Below the pieces are notes generated by a model. The model made no database searches, was not told the DNA's origin, and saw only the letters and a program-made list of their open reading frames with translations. From the NCBI RefSeq assembly GCF_900269665.1, contig NZ_LT985361.1, positions 6,158,053 through 6,222,052 on the forward strand: a stretch of 64,000 nucleotides of DNA. The letters run 5' to 3'. Positions 8,473 to 16,147 of this stretch are shown in pieces (within the stretch, counting starts at the first letter, position 1; the number at the start of each line of letters is the position of its first letter). Position numbers and translations under genes: made by a program. The DNA comes from Nocardia suismassiliense. GTDB taxonomy: Bacteria; Actinomycetota; Actinomycetes; Mycobacteriales; Mycobacteriaceae.

Positions 8473-9873
8473 ATGACCACCCCAGCCGCTCAGCGATGGC
8501 GCCGCCGTTTGCCCGACACCGCGATGTCCGATGGAGCGCCCACGCTGGCGCGCAGGCTCGGCCGCATCGACCTCACGGCGATGGGTGTCGGCACCATTGT
8601 CGGCGCGGGCATCTTCGTGATCACCGGTGTGGCCGCCGCGGAAAAAGCCGGGCCGTCGATCGTGCTGTCGTTCGTGCTGGCCGGCACCGTGTGTGTGCTG
8701 GTCGCGCTCTGCTACAGCGAGCTGGCGGCGATGGTGCCGGTGTCCGGCAGTGCCTACACCTACACCTATGCGACCCTCGGCGAGGGGCCCGCGTTCTTGG
8801 TCGGCTGGAATCTGTTGCTGGAGTTCGTGATTGCCGGGGCCGCGGTGGCGATCGGCTGGTCGGGGACCACGGTGTCGGCGCTGGATTCGTTGTTCGGCAT
8901 CACCATTCCGAAAGCTATCGCGGCGGGGCCGACCGAGGGCGGGATCGTGAATCTGCCCGCGATGCTGATCATCGGAGCGATCGTCGCGGTGCTGGTCGGT
9001 GAGGTGTCGCTGACCGCGCGGATCACCAAGGTGCTGGTCGGCGTGACGATCGGCGTGCTGGTGCTAGTGGTCGCGGTCGGTGCGCCGCACATCGACGTGC
9101 AGAACTGGACGCCGTTCGCGCCGTTCGGCGTCAGCGGCATCATCGGGGGTGCGGCGATCGCGTTCTTCGCGTTCCTCGGCTTCGACGTCGTCGCCGCCTC
9201 GGCGGAAGAGGCGCGCAATCCGCGCCGGGATATTCCGTTCGCCATCATCGGCACGGTGCTCATTGCGACCGTGCTCTATGCCCTGGTCAGCGCCGTGCTC
9301 ACCGGTATGGCGCCGTTCGCGACGCTGAACAACGGGGCGCCGATCGCCACCGCATTCGACGGGTTGAAGATCGGCTGGATCGGCAACGTCATCGTGATCG
9401 CCTCGATCATCGCGTTGACCAAGGGTCTGCTGATGATCGTGTATGCGCAGGTGCGGCTGGGGTTCGCGATGTGCCGAGATCGGTTGCTGCCCTTCGGGTT
9501 GGCGCAGACCGGCAAGCGGTCCACGCCCGTGCGGCTGACGTTGCTGCTGGGCACGGTCTGTGCGGCGATCGCCGGGCTGCTGCCCATCGACATCGTGGTG
9601 GAGCTGGTGAATATCGGTGCGCTGTCCGCGTTCGCGGTGGTGTGCATCGGGGTGCTGGTGTTGCGGAAGGCGGAGCCCGAGCGGGAGCGGCCGTTCCGCA
9701 CCCCGTTCGTGCCGGTGGTTCCGGTGCTGGCGCTGGTTGGGTGCGTGTTGCTGGCGACCACGTTGGATGGGTTGACCTGGGTGCGGTTCGCGGTGTGGGT
9801 GTTGGTCGGCGTCGCGGTTTATCTCGGATATGGGCGCAAACGCTCGACGCTCGCGCCGGTGGCTGTCCGCTAG
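8473..9873 (+). CDS. APC-family amino acid permease
   Basis: A 466-residue integral membrane protein with about 12 hydrophobic segments. It opens with the APC consensus GVGTIVGAGIFVITG in TM1, and FFAFLGFDVVAASAEEARNPRRDIP covers TM6 and the adjoining loop, the hallmark of the cationic amino acid transporter (CAT/YhdG) subgroup. It probably imports amino acids by H+ or Na+ coupling. GGGAG lies 3-7 bases before the ATG. It is monocistronic, and its last 49 bp including the stop are duplicated just downstream. Confidence 0.88.
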   Translation: MTTPAAQRWRRRLPDTAMSDGAPTLARRLGRIDLTAMGVGTIVGAGIFVITGVAAAEKAGPSIVLSFVLAGTVCVLVALCYSELAAMVPVSGSAYTYTYATLGEGPAFLVGWNLLLEFVIAGAAVAIGWSGTTVSALDSLFGITIPKAIAAGPTEGGIVNLPAMLIIGAIVAVLVGEVSLTARITKVLVGVTIGVLVLVVAVGAPHIDVQNWTPFAPFGVSGIIGGAAIAFFAFLGFDVVAASAEEARNPRRDIPFAIIGTVLIATVLYALVSAVLTGMAPFATLNNGAPIATAFDGLKIGWIGNVIVIASIIALTKGLLMIVYAQVRLGFAMCRDRLLPFGLAQTGKRSTPVRLTLLLGTVCAAIAGLLPIDIVVELVNIGALSAFAVVCIGVLVLRKAEPERERPFRTPFVPVVPVLALVGCVLLATTLDGLTWVRFAVWVLVGVAVYLGYGRKRSTLAPVAVR

Positions 9874-9944
9874 GGCGGTGTCGAACTCCGGACGTCGGAT
9901 ACGGGCGCGAACGCTGGACGCTCGCGCCTGTTGCCGCCCGCTAG
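9825..9944. repeat. Duplicated 3' end of the permease gene
   Basis: The final 49 bp of the permease gene with its TAG stop (9825-9873) recur at 9896-9944 with 42 of 49 bases identical, also ending in CCGCTAG. The copies are offset by 71 bp. The second copy is not in an open coding context, so it is a relic duplication. Confidence 0.75.
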
Positions 9945-10041
9945 GCCTGGTGCCGTAGTCCGGACGGGAGCGTCCGGGGATGGATCATCGACATGATTGG
10001 GCCGAGCAAGACCACGCCTGCCACCTTGAAGACCGTGCGTC

Positions 10042-10121
10042 CAGTTTGTCCGATCAGGCCCCATCGCGCAGTTTGTCGGATCAGGCCCGTCGCGCGGTTT
10101 GTCGGCTCAGGCCCCGTCGCG
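10042..10121. repeat. Three tandem 26-27 bp repeats
   Basis: Three head-to-tail units (10042-10068, 10069-10094, 10095-10121) of the form CRGTTTGTCSGMTCAGGCCC followed by a CRTCGCG tail, with a few differences each. They lie in the 440-bp gap before the SnoaL-like gene. Nothing else was recognised in this gap apart from the permease 3'-end copy. Confidence 0.7.
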
Positions 10122-10313
10122 ACGACAACGCGGCCAGGCTTGGATTCGGCTCCCGGATCGGACTTCGGCACCGTCCTAGCAGCGAAAACCGGCCCGTAGA
10201 GGTCGGGATATCTCACATAAGACACGGAATCCATTGCGCCCCATGCGTCTTTTCGGCAGGCTCACTGCATGCCGAACGGACTGGTGAGGCGCCGTATGAA
10301 GGGACGATGAACG

Positions 10314-10724
10314 ATGTCGGACGACGAGAAGACGATCCGGGTTCTGATCGAGCGGTGGGCTGCCGCCGTGCACGCGGGCGACCTGGCCGCCGTTCTCGCC
10401 GATCACGCCCCCGACATCGTCATGTTCGATGTGCCGCCGCCGGACGAAGGTCTGCGCGGCATCGACGCCTACCAGGCAGCGTGGCCGCACTTCTTCGAGT
10501 GGCAGGCGCAGGGGGCGACGTTCGAGATCGTCTCCCTGGACGTCACGGCGGGCGCCGACGTCGCGTTCGCCCATGCCCTGCTGCTGTGCGGCACGGCCGA
10601 GGACTTCGCCACGAACCCAGGCCGGCGGCTCCGCCTCACCCTCGGCCTGCGCAAGGAGAACGAGCGGTGGATCGTGGCGCACGAACACCACTCGTTCCCC
10701 GACGCCAGCCTGCCCGCCGTCTGA
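10314..10724 (+). CDS. SnoaL-like / ketosteroid isomerase-fold protein
   Basis: A 136-residue alpha+beta barrel protein of the SnoaL/DUF4440-like group. The N-terminal helix IRVLIERWAAAVHAGDLAAVLADHAPDIVMFDV is the standard opening of the fold, followed by a GIDAYQAAWPHFF helix and the closing strand RWIVAHEHHSF. It is probably a small enzyme or ligand-binding protein; catalytic residues cannot be assigned. The ATG at 10314 follows GAAGGGA. An out-of-frame ATG is 7 bases earlier. The gene stands alone, followed by a tandem array. Confidence 0.75.
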   Translation: MSDDEKTIRVLIERWAAAVHAGDLAAVLADHAPDIVMFDVPPPDEGLRGIDAYQAAWPHFFEWQAQGATFEIVSLDVTAGADVAFAHALLLCGTAEDFATNPGRRLRLTLGLRKENERWIVAHEHHSFPDASLPAV

Positions 10725-10967
10725 ATTTTGCGCGGCCGGGCGGAGGGTTGTCCGGCCGCGGTCCCGGCTTGCCGCAGGAGTAATGGACAGGCGGGGCGTC
10801 GATCAGGCCTCGATGACGGCTCGCCGCCACGACCACCAAACGTTTCGCCGAGCGAGTGGTCGAGAGCTGCAGCAACGAAACGGCCACCGCGCGAACGATG
10901 GACCGTCGGACAACAAACGTCCCGCCGCAGCAGCGATGGGATGACCGGAGTTGGACCGCCTCGCCGC

Positions 10968-11225
10968 GCGAGTGAAGGTCGGGCAGATTCCCCGCCATGC
11001 GAGTGGTGGCCGGACGGATCCCCATTACGCGAGCGATGTTCAGGCAGATTCTCACCGCACGAGCGATGGCCGGGCAGAACCCCCGCTCCACGACCGAGGG
11101 TGGAGCTGATACCCCGTCGCGCGAGTGGTGGCCGGGCAGATCCCCCGCCGCCCCAGCGATGTTCGGGCAGATCCCCTGCTATGCGGGTGGTGACCGGGCG
11201 GATTCCCCGCCGCCCGAGCGACGAA
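10968..11225. repeat. Degenerate tandem array, about eight 30-32 bp units
   Basis: Units of the type GCGAGTGGTGGCCGGGCAGA followed by TCCCCCGCC recur at intervals of 30, 31 or 32 bases (first bases near 10969, 11000, 11030, 11060, 11122, 11153, 11184, 11215) with considerable drift. Open frames run through it in all directions, but their peptides are repeat products. The stretch 10725-10967 before it holds nothing I can identify. Confidence 0.7.
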
Positions 11226-11388
11226 TGGCCTCGTACCAAACCCCGCGTCGCGGAAGCGATGGGTGAGCGCTGCCGCCCGTCCCGCGGCACGCTCATCCCA
11301 CGGCACCGGGGGTTGTCACCCATCTCAGTACCCCGGTATTAGACGCGAATAGTGCTGCGGCGGGACGTGTTCCGAGGGTGACGATTCC

Positions 11389-11400
11389 TACCTTCGATGC
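11389..11400 (+). promoter_or_regulatory. -10 hexamer implying a leaderless mRNA
   Basis: TACCTT at 11389-11394 lies exactly 6 bases before the ATG at 11401, and no Shine-Dalgarno is present at normal spacing. This is the arrangement expected for leaderless transcripts, which are common in actinobacteria. Confidence 0.4.
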
Positions 11401-12510
11401 ATGCCCACATCACATTCCGCCGCGGTCGCCGACCGGTCGGCGCAGGTGCGGCATCGCCGCCGCACCGGATCCGTTGCTCGCCTGCATCGGCCGCTGACCT
11501 GGATGGCGCTGGTCATGACCGTGCTGACCGTCACCTCGCTGGTGGGGTTGCTTGTCGACGACCGGATGCTGCTCGGCGAGTCGGTTTGGTTGAAGCCGTT
11601 GAAGTTCGGTTTCGCTTTCGCCCTCTACGGTCTCACGCTGGCATGGTTGCTGTCGTTGCCGCACAAGGGAAGTCGCGCGACCTGGTGGCTGGGCACGACG
11701 TTTGCGGTGGCCGGCGTCCTCGATGTCGGCTTCATCGCCGTGCAGGCGGCGCGCGGAACGTTCAGTCATTTCAACAACTTCGACACCGATCCCGTCAACG
11801 AGATCGGTCAGCGCATCTTCATGTCCGGCGTGCCGGGGCTCTTCCTCGCGAACCTGGTCATCGTGGTGATCTTGTCGTGGCAGCGCCTGGTGGACCGGCC
11901 GACGGCCCGGGCGATTCACTTCGGGCTGGCCCTCGCCGTCACCGGCATGGCCATGGGCTATCTGATGGGATACACCGGCAAGCAGCTGGTGCGTGACACC
12001 AACGGCAAAGTGATCGAACTGATCTCCGGCCACACCGTCATCGACCCCGCCAGCCGCGACCTCTCCCCCCGCGACGCCGCACCAGGCATGCCGATCACCA
12101 ACTGGAGCACCATCGGCGGCGACCTCCGCGTCCCGCACTTCGTCGGCCTACACGGCATCCAGATCCTGCTCCTCACCGTCATCGCGCTGGCCTGGCTAGC
12201 CCCCCGCTACCCCTGGCTGCGCCCCGAACGCACCAGAGCAGCACTGGTCGGCGTACTAGCCCTCGGCTACACCGGCCTACTCACCATCGTCTTCACCCAG
12301 GCAATACGAGCCCAGCCCCTCATCCACCCAGACACCACCACCCTGACTTCATTCGTCGGCCTCACAGCGGGGGTGGCCCTACTCCTCGGCGCCGTCTACT
12401 GGCGAGCGCGCACACATCCCGAGCCCAACGATCCCACCGCGGACACCGACACCATGCCCCTCCCATTGGTTCAGCCGCTAGCAACCCACACCCCCCGCGC
12501 TCGGGTCTAA
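11401..12510 (+). CDS. Integral membrane protein of unknown function
   Basis: A 369-residue protein with a basic N-terminus (about 35 residues) and seven or eight hydrophobic segments. Two conserved-looking soluble stretches stand out: the loop FSHFNNFDTDPVNEIGQR after TM3, and an extracellular-type loop DPASRDLSPRDAAPGMPITN before a DLRVPHFVGLHGIQ helix containing two histidines, which could bind haem or a metal. I do not recognise the family; a role in redox or cofactor handling is only a guess. It is a single gene, apparently leaderless. Confidence 0.65.
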   Translation: MPTSHSAAVADRSAQVRHRRRTGSVARLHRPLTWMALVMTVLTVTSLVGLLVDDRMLLGESVWLKPLKFGFAFALYGLTLAWLLSLPHKGSRATWWLGTTFAVAGVLDVGFIAVQAARGTFSHFNNFDTDPVNEIGQRIFMSGVPGLFLANLVIVVILSWQRLVDRPTARAIHFGLALAVTGMAMGYLMGYTGKQLVRDTNGKVIELISGHTVIDPASRDLSPRDAAPGMPITNWSTIGGDLRVPHFVGLHGIQILLLTVIALAWLAPRYPWLRPERTRAALVGVLALGYTGLLTIVFTQAIRAQPLIHPDTTTLTSFVGLTAGVALLLGAVYWRARTHPEPNDPTADTDTMPLPLVQPLATHTPRARV

Positions 12511-12570
12511 CCGACCCCGCATGCGGAGCTAGCCGACCGCTGGTTCGACCGCAAAGCCGCCATCCCCACC

Positions 12571-12634
12571 TGACGTAAGTTCCGCGCTCCTGACGCATGC
12601 TGCAACAGCAGTCAAGAGCACGGAACTTACGTCA
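12571..12634. repeat. Nested inverted repeat, 19-bp arms
   Basis: Arms TGACGTAAGTTCCGCGCTC (12571-12589) and its near-complement at 12616-12634 match at 18 of 19 bases. The loop contains a second dyad TGCTG-CAA-CAGCA. It lies between convergent genes ending at 12510 and 12903, so it could act as a bidirectional terminator; no T-run is present. Confidence 0.5.
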
Positions 12635-12828
12635 AGTCAGCGGTGCGGGTCTGGTCGACGTGGGCGTCGCGTCGCGTCGCGGGCGGGCCCAGGCAGCCTG
12701 CCGCAGGTCAGCGTGGGCATTCGGTTCGCGCGTCAACGCAGGCGTGCGGCGTCACCCGCACGAACCGGCGCTCGCAGCCAACGGGCGGCGCGCGCCGTCG
12801 CCAGTGAACATAGGCGCCCACCTCGCAG

Positions 12829-12931
12829 GTCAGCACCGACTTTCGGCGGGCAGCCAGCACTACCTTCGTCAGCTGGTCAGCACAATCGTTCGGCGCCGCA
12901 GGTCAACGCAATCGTTCGGCGTCGCGGGTTA
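12829..12931. repeat. Degenerate 26-bp repeats including a gene 3' end
   Basis: The last 31 bp of the zinc-ribbon gene region (12901-12931, containing its stop and the codons for TRDAERLR) are repeated at 12875-12905 with 26 of 31 identities, offset 26 bp. A weaker third copy is at 12829-12855. Further drifted fragments occur back to about 12700, and the rest of the 392-bp gap shows no gene. Confidence 0.6.
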
Positions 12932-13247
12932 GTTCGAGGAGGGTTTTGCCGAGGGTTGCCAGTTCTTCGGGGCTGGCGTTCTCTTCGATGGCGATGGCGA
13001 CGTCTTCGGCGGCGCAGCGGGCGGCGAACCAGCGGTCGGCCAGGTCGGCGGCCTCTTGGGCGCTCAGGACGACGGAATCGTCGGGGATCCCCGTGCCCTT
13101 GAGGCTGTTGCGGTGTTCGTAGGCACGTTGACGACAGGACTGACGGCAGTACCGGCGGCGACGCCCGGCCTCCGACTCCACGATCTCTCGCCCACACCAC
13201 AGGCAGGACAGTTGGCGAGAGTGACGACGATCAGAGATGGAACACAC
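12903..13247 (-). CDS. Small zinc-ribbon protein next to rbpA
   Basis: A 114-residue protein. Residues 15-45 form a treble-clef or zinc-ribbon type site, with two cysteine pairs in CLWCG and YCRQSC, followed by the basic helix RQRAYEHRN. The C-terminal half is an acidic, Ala/Leu-rich helix. It is probably a nucleic-acid or protein-binding regulator, not an enzyme. A gene of this kind lies opposite rbpA in mycobacteria as I recall, so the pairing is likely ancestral. The start is uncertain: GTG at 13247 is used, with GGGGG only one or two bases upstream. Its last codons take part in a tandem repeat. Confidence 0.7.
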   Translation of the reverse strand: MCSISDRRHSRQLSCLWCGREIVESEAGRRRRYCRQSCRQRAYEHRNSLKGTGIPDDSVVLSAQEAADLADRWFAARCAAEDVAIAIEENASPEELATLGKTLLELTRDAERLR

Positions 13248-13392
13248 CCCCTAGCGGCAAGTCAGGCAGGACAACAAGCGGCTCGACATGACGCAGAACC
13301 TTAATGCTTCGACCGCCCTCAGCCGCTCAACGACCCCCTTGAACCGCCGGATGGCGGGCGTGGCGAGGTCGGCACGCCGATGGCACTACAAT

Positions 13393-13441
13393 GGAACGGT
13401 TCCGTGGCCCGTCGGGAACTATCGGCGCAGGCCCGTTCGTT
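13393..13441 (+). promoter_or_regulatory. Candidate SigR/SigH-type promoter of rbpA
   Basis: GGAAC at 13415-13419 and GTT at 13439-13441 are separated by 19 bases, fitting the GGAA-N18/19-GTT consensus of SigR/SigH (thiol-oxidative stress) promoters, which drive rbpA in Streptomyces. A perfect palindrome GGAACGGTTCC lies just upstream at 13393-13403. The distance to the ATG is about 78 bases. Confidence 0.5.
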
Positions 13442-13518
13442 GCACATAAGGTCCAGCGAGCACCAGACGCTCGTACGGTCGCAGCAACAAGACTCGAGCA
13501 CACAGGGAGAGGCACACC

Positions 13519-13854
13519 ATGGCAGATCGCGTACTCCGGGGCAGTCGGCTCGGAGCGGTGAGCTACGAGACCGATCGCGACCACGACCTGGCTCCGCGTC
13601 GGATCGCCCGGTACCGCACCGACAACGGTGAAGAATTCGACGTCCCGTTCGCCGACGACGCCGAAATCCCCCCGACCTGGCTGTGCCGCAACGGTCAGGA
13701 AGGCATGCTGATCGAAGGCACCACCGTTGAGACCAAGAAGGTCAAACCTCCGCGCACCCACTGGGACATGCTGCTGGAGCGGCGGAGTAAGGAAGAGCTG
13801 GAGGAGCTGTTGAAGGAGCGCCTCGATCTTCTGAAGACTCGTCGCCGGGTTTAG
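13519..13854 (+). CDS. rbpA: RNA polymerase-binding protein RbpA
   Basis: A 111-residue actinobacterial transcription factor that binds RNA polymerase and group I/II sigma factors and stabilises the open complex. The protein shows all RbpA parts: N-terminal tail MADRVLRGSRLGAVSYETD, a core barrel with IARYRTDNGEEFDVPFADDAEIP, the basic linker VKPPRTHWDMLLERR, and the C-terminal sigma-interacting helix SKEELEELLKERLDLLKTRR. In the core, cysteine is kept only as WLCRNG, as in the non-zinc form of mycobacteria. GGGAGAGG precedes the ATG. It is monocistronic. Confidence 0.95.
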   Translation: MADRVLRGSRLGAVSYETDRDHDLAPRRIARYRTDNGEEFDVPFADDAEIPPTWLCRNGQEGMLIEGTTVETKKVKPPRTHWDMLLERRSKEELEELLKERLDLLKTRRRV

Positions 13855-13899
13855 GGTCTGCCGGGTTCGCTGTTGGGTCTGAAGGTTATTGAACCGAAA

Positions 13900-14050
13900 G
13901 GGCCTTGCCGGCCGGAAGGTTCCAAGGCCAAACCGGGGAAGTCGGTATATCCAGCAGGCCAGCAGGTTTCAACGCCCGGCCGGAAGGTTGGTTGACTGAG
14001 AGGCCTTGCAGGCCCAAGGCCCACCGCAGGCCGGAAGGCCTTGCAGGCCG
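13900..14050. repeat. Short GGCCTTGCAGGCC-type repeats
   Basis: Between rbpA and its terminator, AGGCCTTGCAGGCC occurs at 14001-14014 and 14036-14049, with a relative (GGCCTTGCCGGCC) at 13901-13913. CCGGAAGG recurs at least three times between them. Every unit can fold on itself because AGGCC/GGCCT are complementary. Confidence 0.55.
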
Positions 14051-14085
14051 AAGGGTGTACCCAGGGCCAGGAGATTGGTAAACGA

Positions 14086-14121
14086 AAAGGCCGCCTGCGT
14101 CGAAAGATGTAGGCGGCCTTT
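14086..14121 (+). terminator. Strong hairpin downstream of rbpA
   Basis: AAAGGCCGCCTGC (14086-14098) pairs with GTAGGCGGCCTTT (14109-14121) across a 10-base loop. The 13-bp GC-rich stem ends in TTT on the plus strand and AAA on the left arm, a good intrinsic-terminator shape for either strand. Confidence 0.7.
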
Positions 14122-14221
14122 CGCATACCCTCTGGCGCTTCGTTCATGGTCAACCGGAGCCCAGTGGCACCCAAGCGCGCGGCTCGCCGCCGCCATGTCC
14201 CGCTGGGTGAGCAACTGAGTA

Positions 14222-14625
14222 CCGAGTGGGACATCACGGCGAACTTACCCGCGGTTTCCGACCCTAAGTCCCGCTGGGTGCTCGGCTCGGCCGCAAGTGG
14301 GACGTCACGGTGGACTTACTCGCGTTCCCCACCCCTGTGTCCGGCTGTGCGCTCGGCTCGGCTTCGAGTGGGACATCACCGCGAACTTACTCACGGTTTC
14401 CGACCCCTAAGTCCCGCTGGGTGCTCGGCTCGGCCTCGAGCGGGACATCACGGTGGACTTACTCGCGTTTTCCCACCCCTGTGTCCCGCTCGGTGCTCGG
14501 CCCAACCTCAAGTGGGACATCACGGTGGGCTTACTCGCGTTTTCCGACTCCTATGTCCCGCTGGGTGATCGGTTCGGTTTCGAGTGGGACGTCATGGCGT
14601 ACTTCCCCGCGTATTCCCGCCCCCA
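14222..14625. repeat. Tandem array, 5.5 units of 71-72 bp
   Basis: The motif TGGGACRTCACGG starts near 14227, 14298, 14369, 14441, 14513 and 14585, giving periods of 71, 71, 72, 72 and 72 bp. Each unit also contains CCCCTRTGTCCCGCT, so AGTGGGACAT and ATGTCCCGCT can pair within and between units. The 72-bp period keeps reading frames open, but the peptides are repeat translations without a ribosome-binding site. No gene is supported. Confidence 0.8.
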
Positions 14626-14662
14626 TACCCGTCGATCACGAAAACTGGCCGCTGCCAGCATA

Positions 14663-14738
14663 ATCCGCACCCACTCTCGGGATCCGCACCCGCTTGGGAC
14701 CCCCGCCTTGGGTGCGGAACCCGAGAGCCAGTGCGGAT
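14663..14738. repeat. 29-bp inverted repeat
   Basis: Arms 14663-14691 and 14710-14738 match at 25 of 29 positions around an 18-base loop; the core is CTCTCGGG mirrored by CCCGAGAG and flanked by ATCCGCAC. This could be a large hairpin or the remains of an element with terminal inverted repeats. It immediately follows the 72-bp array. Confidence 0.6.
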
Positions 14739-15217
14739 CTTGATGGCAACCACCGCACCCCGCCAGCAGTGGGGCAATCCCACAGCCCGCGCGTACCTCT
14801 CACTCCGCTCCCCACACCCACGCACACCGTATGTCGCACGATCATCCTGGCAACGGGCGACAAGGCCTGTGAACGGTATACACAGTCCGTGAGTCCACCT
14901 TGCCCCCAACATGTTCCATTCCCCGAAGCTCTCGAAACGCAACCACAGCCAGATGACCACGCTGGAACTGAGCGCCGCGTGACCGACCGCAGAGGTAAGC
15001 CGGGTACGGCACACGACGCGCCCAGCACTACTCACGGGAAAACCTGGCTAGGTCTTCAGCTCACTGGACTGCTCACCTGGGGAGCCCTTTCGGCACCTAT
15101 CGGGCAGGTGCACCTTCGCCGAAGGCACTGGGCGGACAAGGATTCGATCAGGAGCGGGCGGGGTACTTGGTCCTTCAGCATGACGGAAAACTGGATAAAC
15201 GAATTTGGGGGGCGCAG
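14739..15217. other. Intergenic region with no recognised gene
   Basis: Nothing supportable was found between the inverted repeat and the esterase gene. Frames here have poor codon structure and no ribosome-binding sites. The last 60 bases, which lead to GGGGGG before 15218, must hold the esterase promoter. Confidence 0.5.
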
Positions 15218-16147
15218 ATGACGCAGAGCGTCGAGGTCAGTCCGGAGGCACAGCGGTTTGCCGAGGAGACCTGGAAATCGGGGATCAAGCAGATGGTGGT
15301 GACGGTTGACGCCGCCGAAGCCACGGTCGAGTTGACGCGGAAGTATCCGATGCCGAAGGAACCGCCTGCGGATTTCCTGGCGAAGTTCGCGGTCGAAACG
15401 GAAGTCGCGACTGATCCGCATGGCAACGAGTGGGTGATTTACACAGCGACGGAGCGGGATCGGGTGCCGGAGCGGACCGTTGTGTACACCCATGGTGGTG
15501 GGTTCGTGCTGCGGATGTCTGACGCCAGCTGGGACATGTGCGCAGAGCTGATCACCGAAACCGCTGCCAGCCTGATCATTCCGCTGTACCCGTTGGCACC
15601 CGAGGGCACCGGCGAGGTTGTGCCGGACATGCTCGCCGACTTCGTGGCGAAGGTGATCGCCGAGGAAGGTCCCGAGCGGGTGAGTCTGGTCGGGAACTCC
15701 GTCGGGGGGACCATTACGTTGGCGGCGGCGCAGATCATGCGCGATCGGGGTGTGCCGAATCCACATGTGACCGTGTTGATCGTGCCGGTGCTCGACAACC
15801 GATACCAGGAGCCGGAAATGGCCGAGCTCGATGAGCTCGACCCGTTCCTCAGCCCGGCGGGGTGCCGCTACTTCGGCAGCCTGTACTGCGGCGACCTGCC
15901 GGCGACCGACCCTCGGGTCAGCCCGATCCTCGGCAACAACGACCACCTCGGCCGCCTGCTCGTACTCAGCGGCACCTACGACATCCTGAACTGCCAAGCC
16001 CGCAACTACGCGGCCATGGCGCCCACCTTCACCGGCACCCACCTCGACTACCACGAGGCGCCGCAGATGATTCATATCTGGGCGACCAGTCCGACACCCG
16101 AGGGTGCGGCGGCACGGGAGACGATTCACCGGGCGATCCGGACCTAA
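15218..16147 (+). CDS. HSL-family alpha/beta hydrolase (esterase)
   Basis: A 309-residue esterase of the hormone-sensitive-lipase family. The diagnostic oxyanion motif HGGGF is in VVYTHGGGFVLR, the nucleophile is GNSVGG, the acid is in SGTYDIL and the histidine in PQMIHIW. The ATG at 15218 is chosen over an in-frame upstream start because GGGGGG lies 5 bases before it. It probably hydrolyses short acyl esters in the cytoplasm. It lies downstream of the NRPS/ABC cluster on the opposite strand, converging with the exporter genes. A link to the NRPS product is possible but unsupported. Its stop codon is the first base triplet of a 24-unit tandem array. Confidence 0.85.
   Translation: MTQSVEVSPEAQRFAEETWKSGIKQMVVTVDAAEATVELTRKYPMPKEPPADFLAKFAVETEVATDPHGNEWVIYTATERDRVPERTVVYTHGGGFVLRMSDASWDMCAELITETAASLIIPLYPLAPEGTGEVVPDMLADFVAKVIAEEGPERVSLVGNSVGGTITLAAAQIMRDRGVPNPHVTVLIVPVLDNRYQEPEMAELDELDPFLSPAGCRYFGSLYCGDLPATDPRVSPILGNNDHLGRLLVLSGTYDILNCQARNYAAMAPTFTGTHLDYHEAPQMIHIWATSPTPEGAAARETIHRAIRT

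Noticed and set aside
10728..11342. 204-codon frame downstream of the SnoaL-like gene
   Set aside because: It runs through the 30-bp tandem array and encodes Arg/Pro-rich repeats without a ribosome-binding site.
14146..14743. Overlapping frames encoding 24-residue repeats such as GLTRVFPPLCPA
   Set aside because: The 72-bp DNA period creates open frames in several phases; peptides are not conserved between units in a coding manner.
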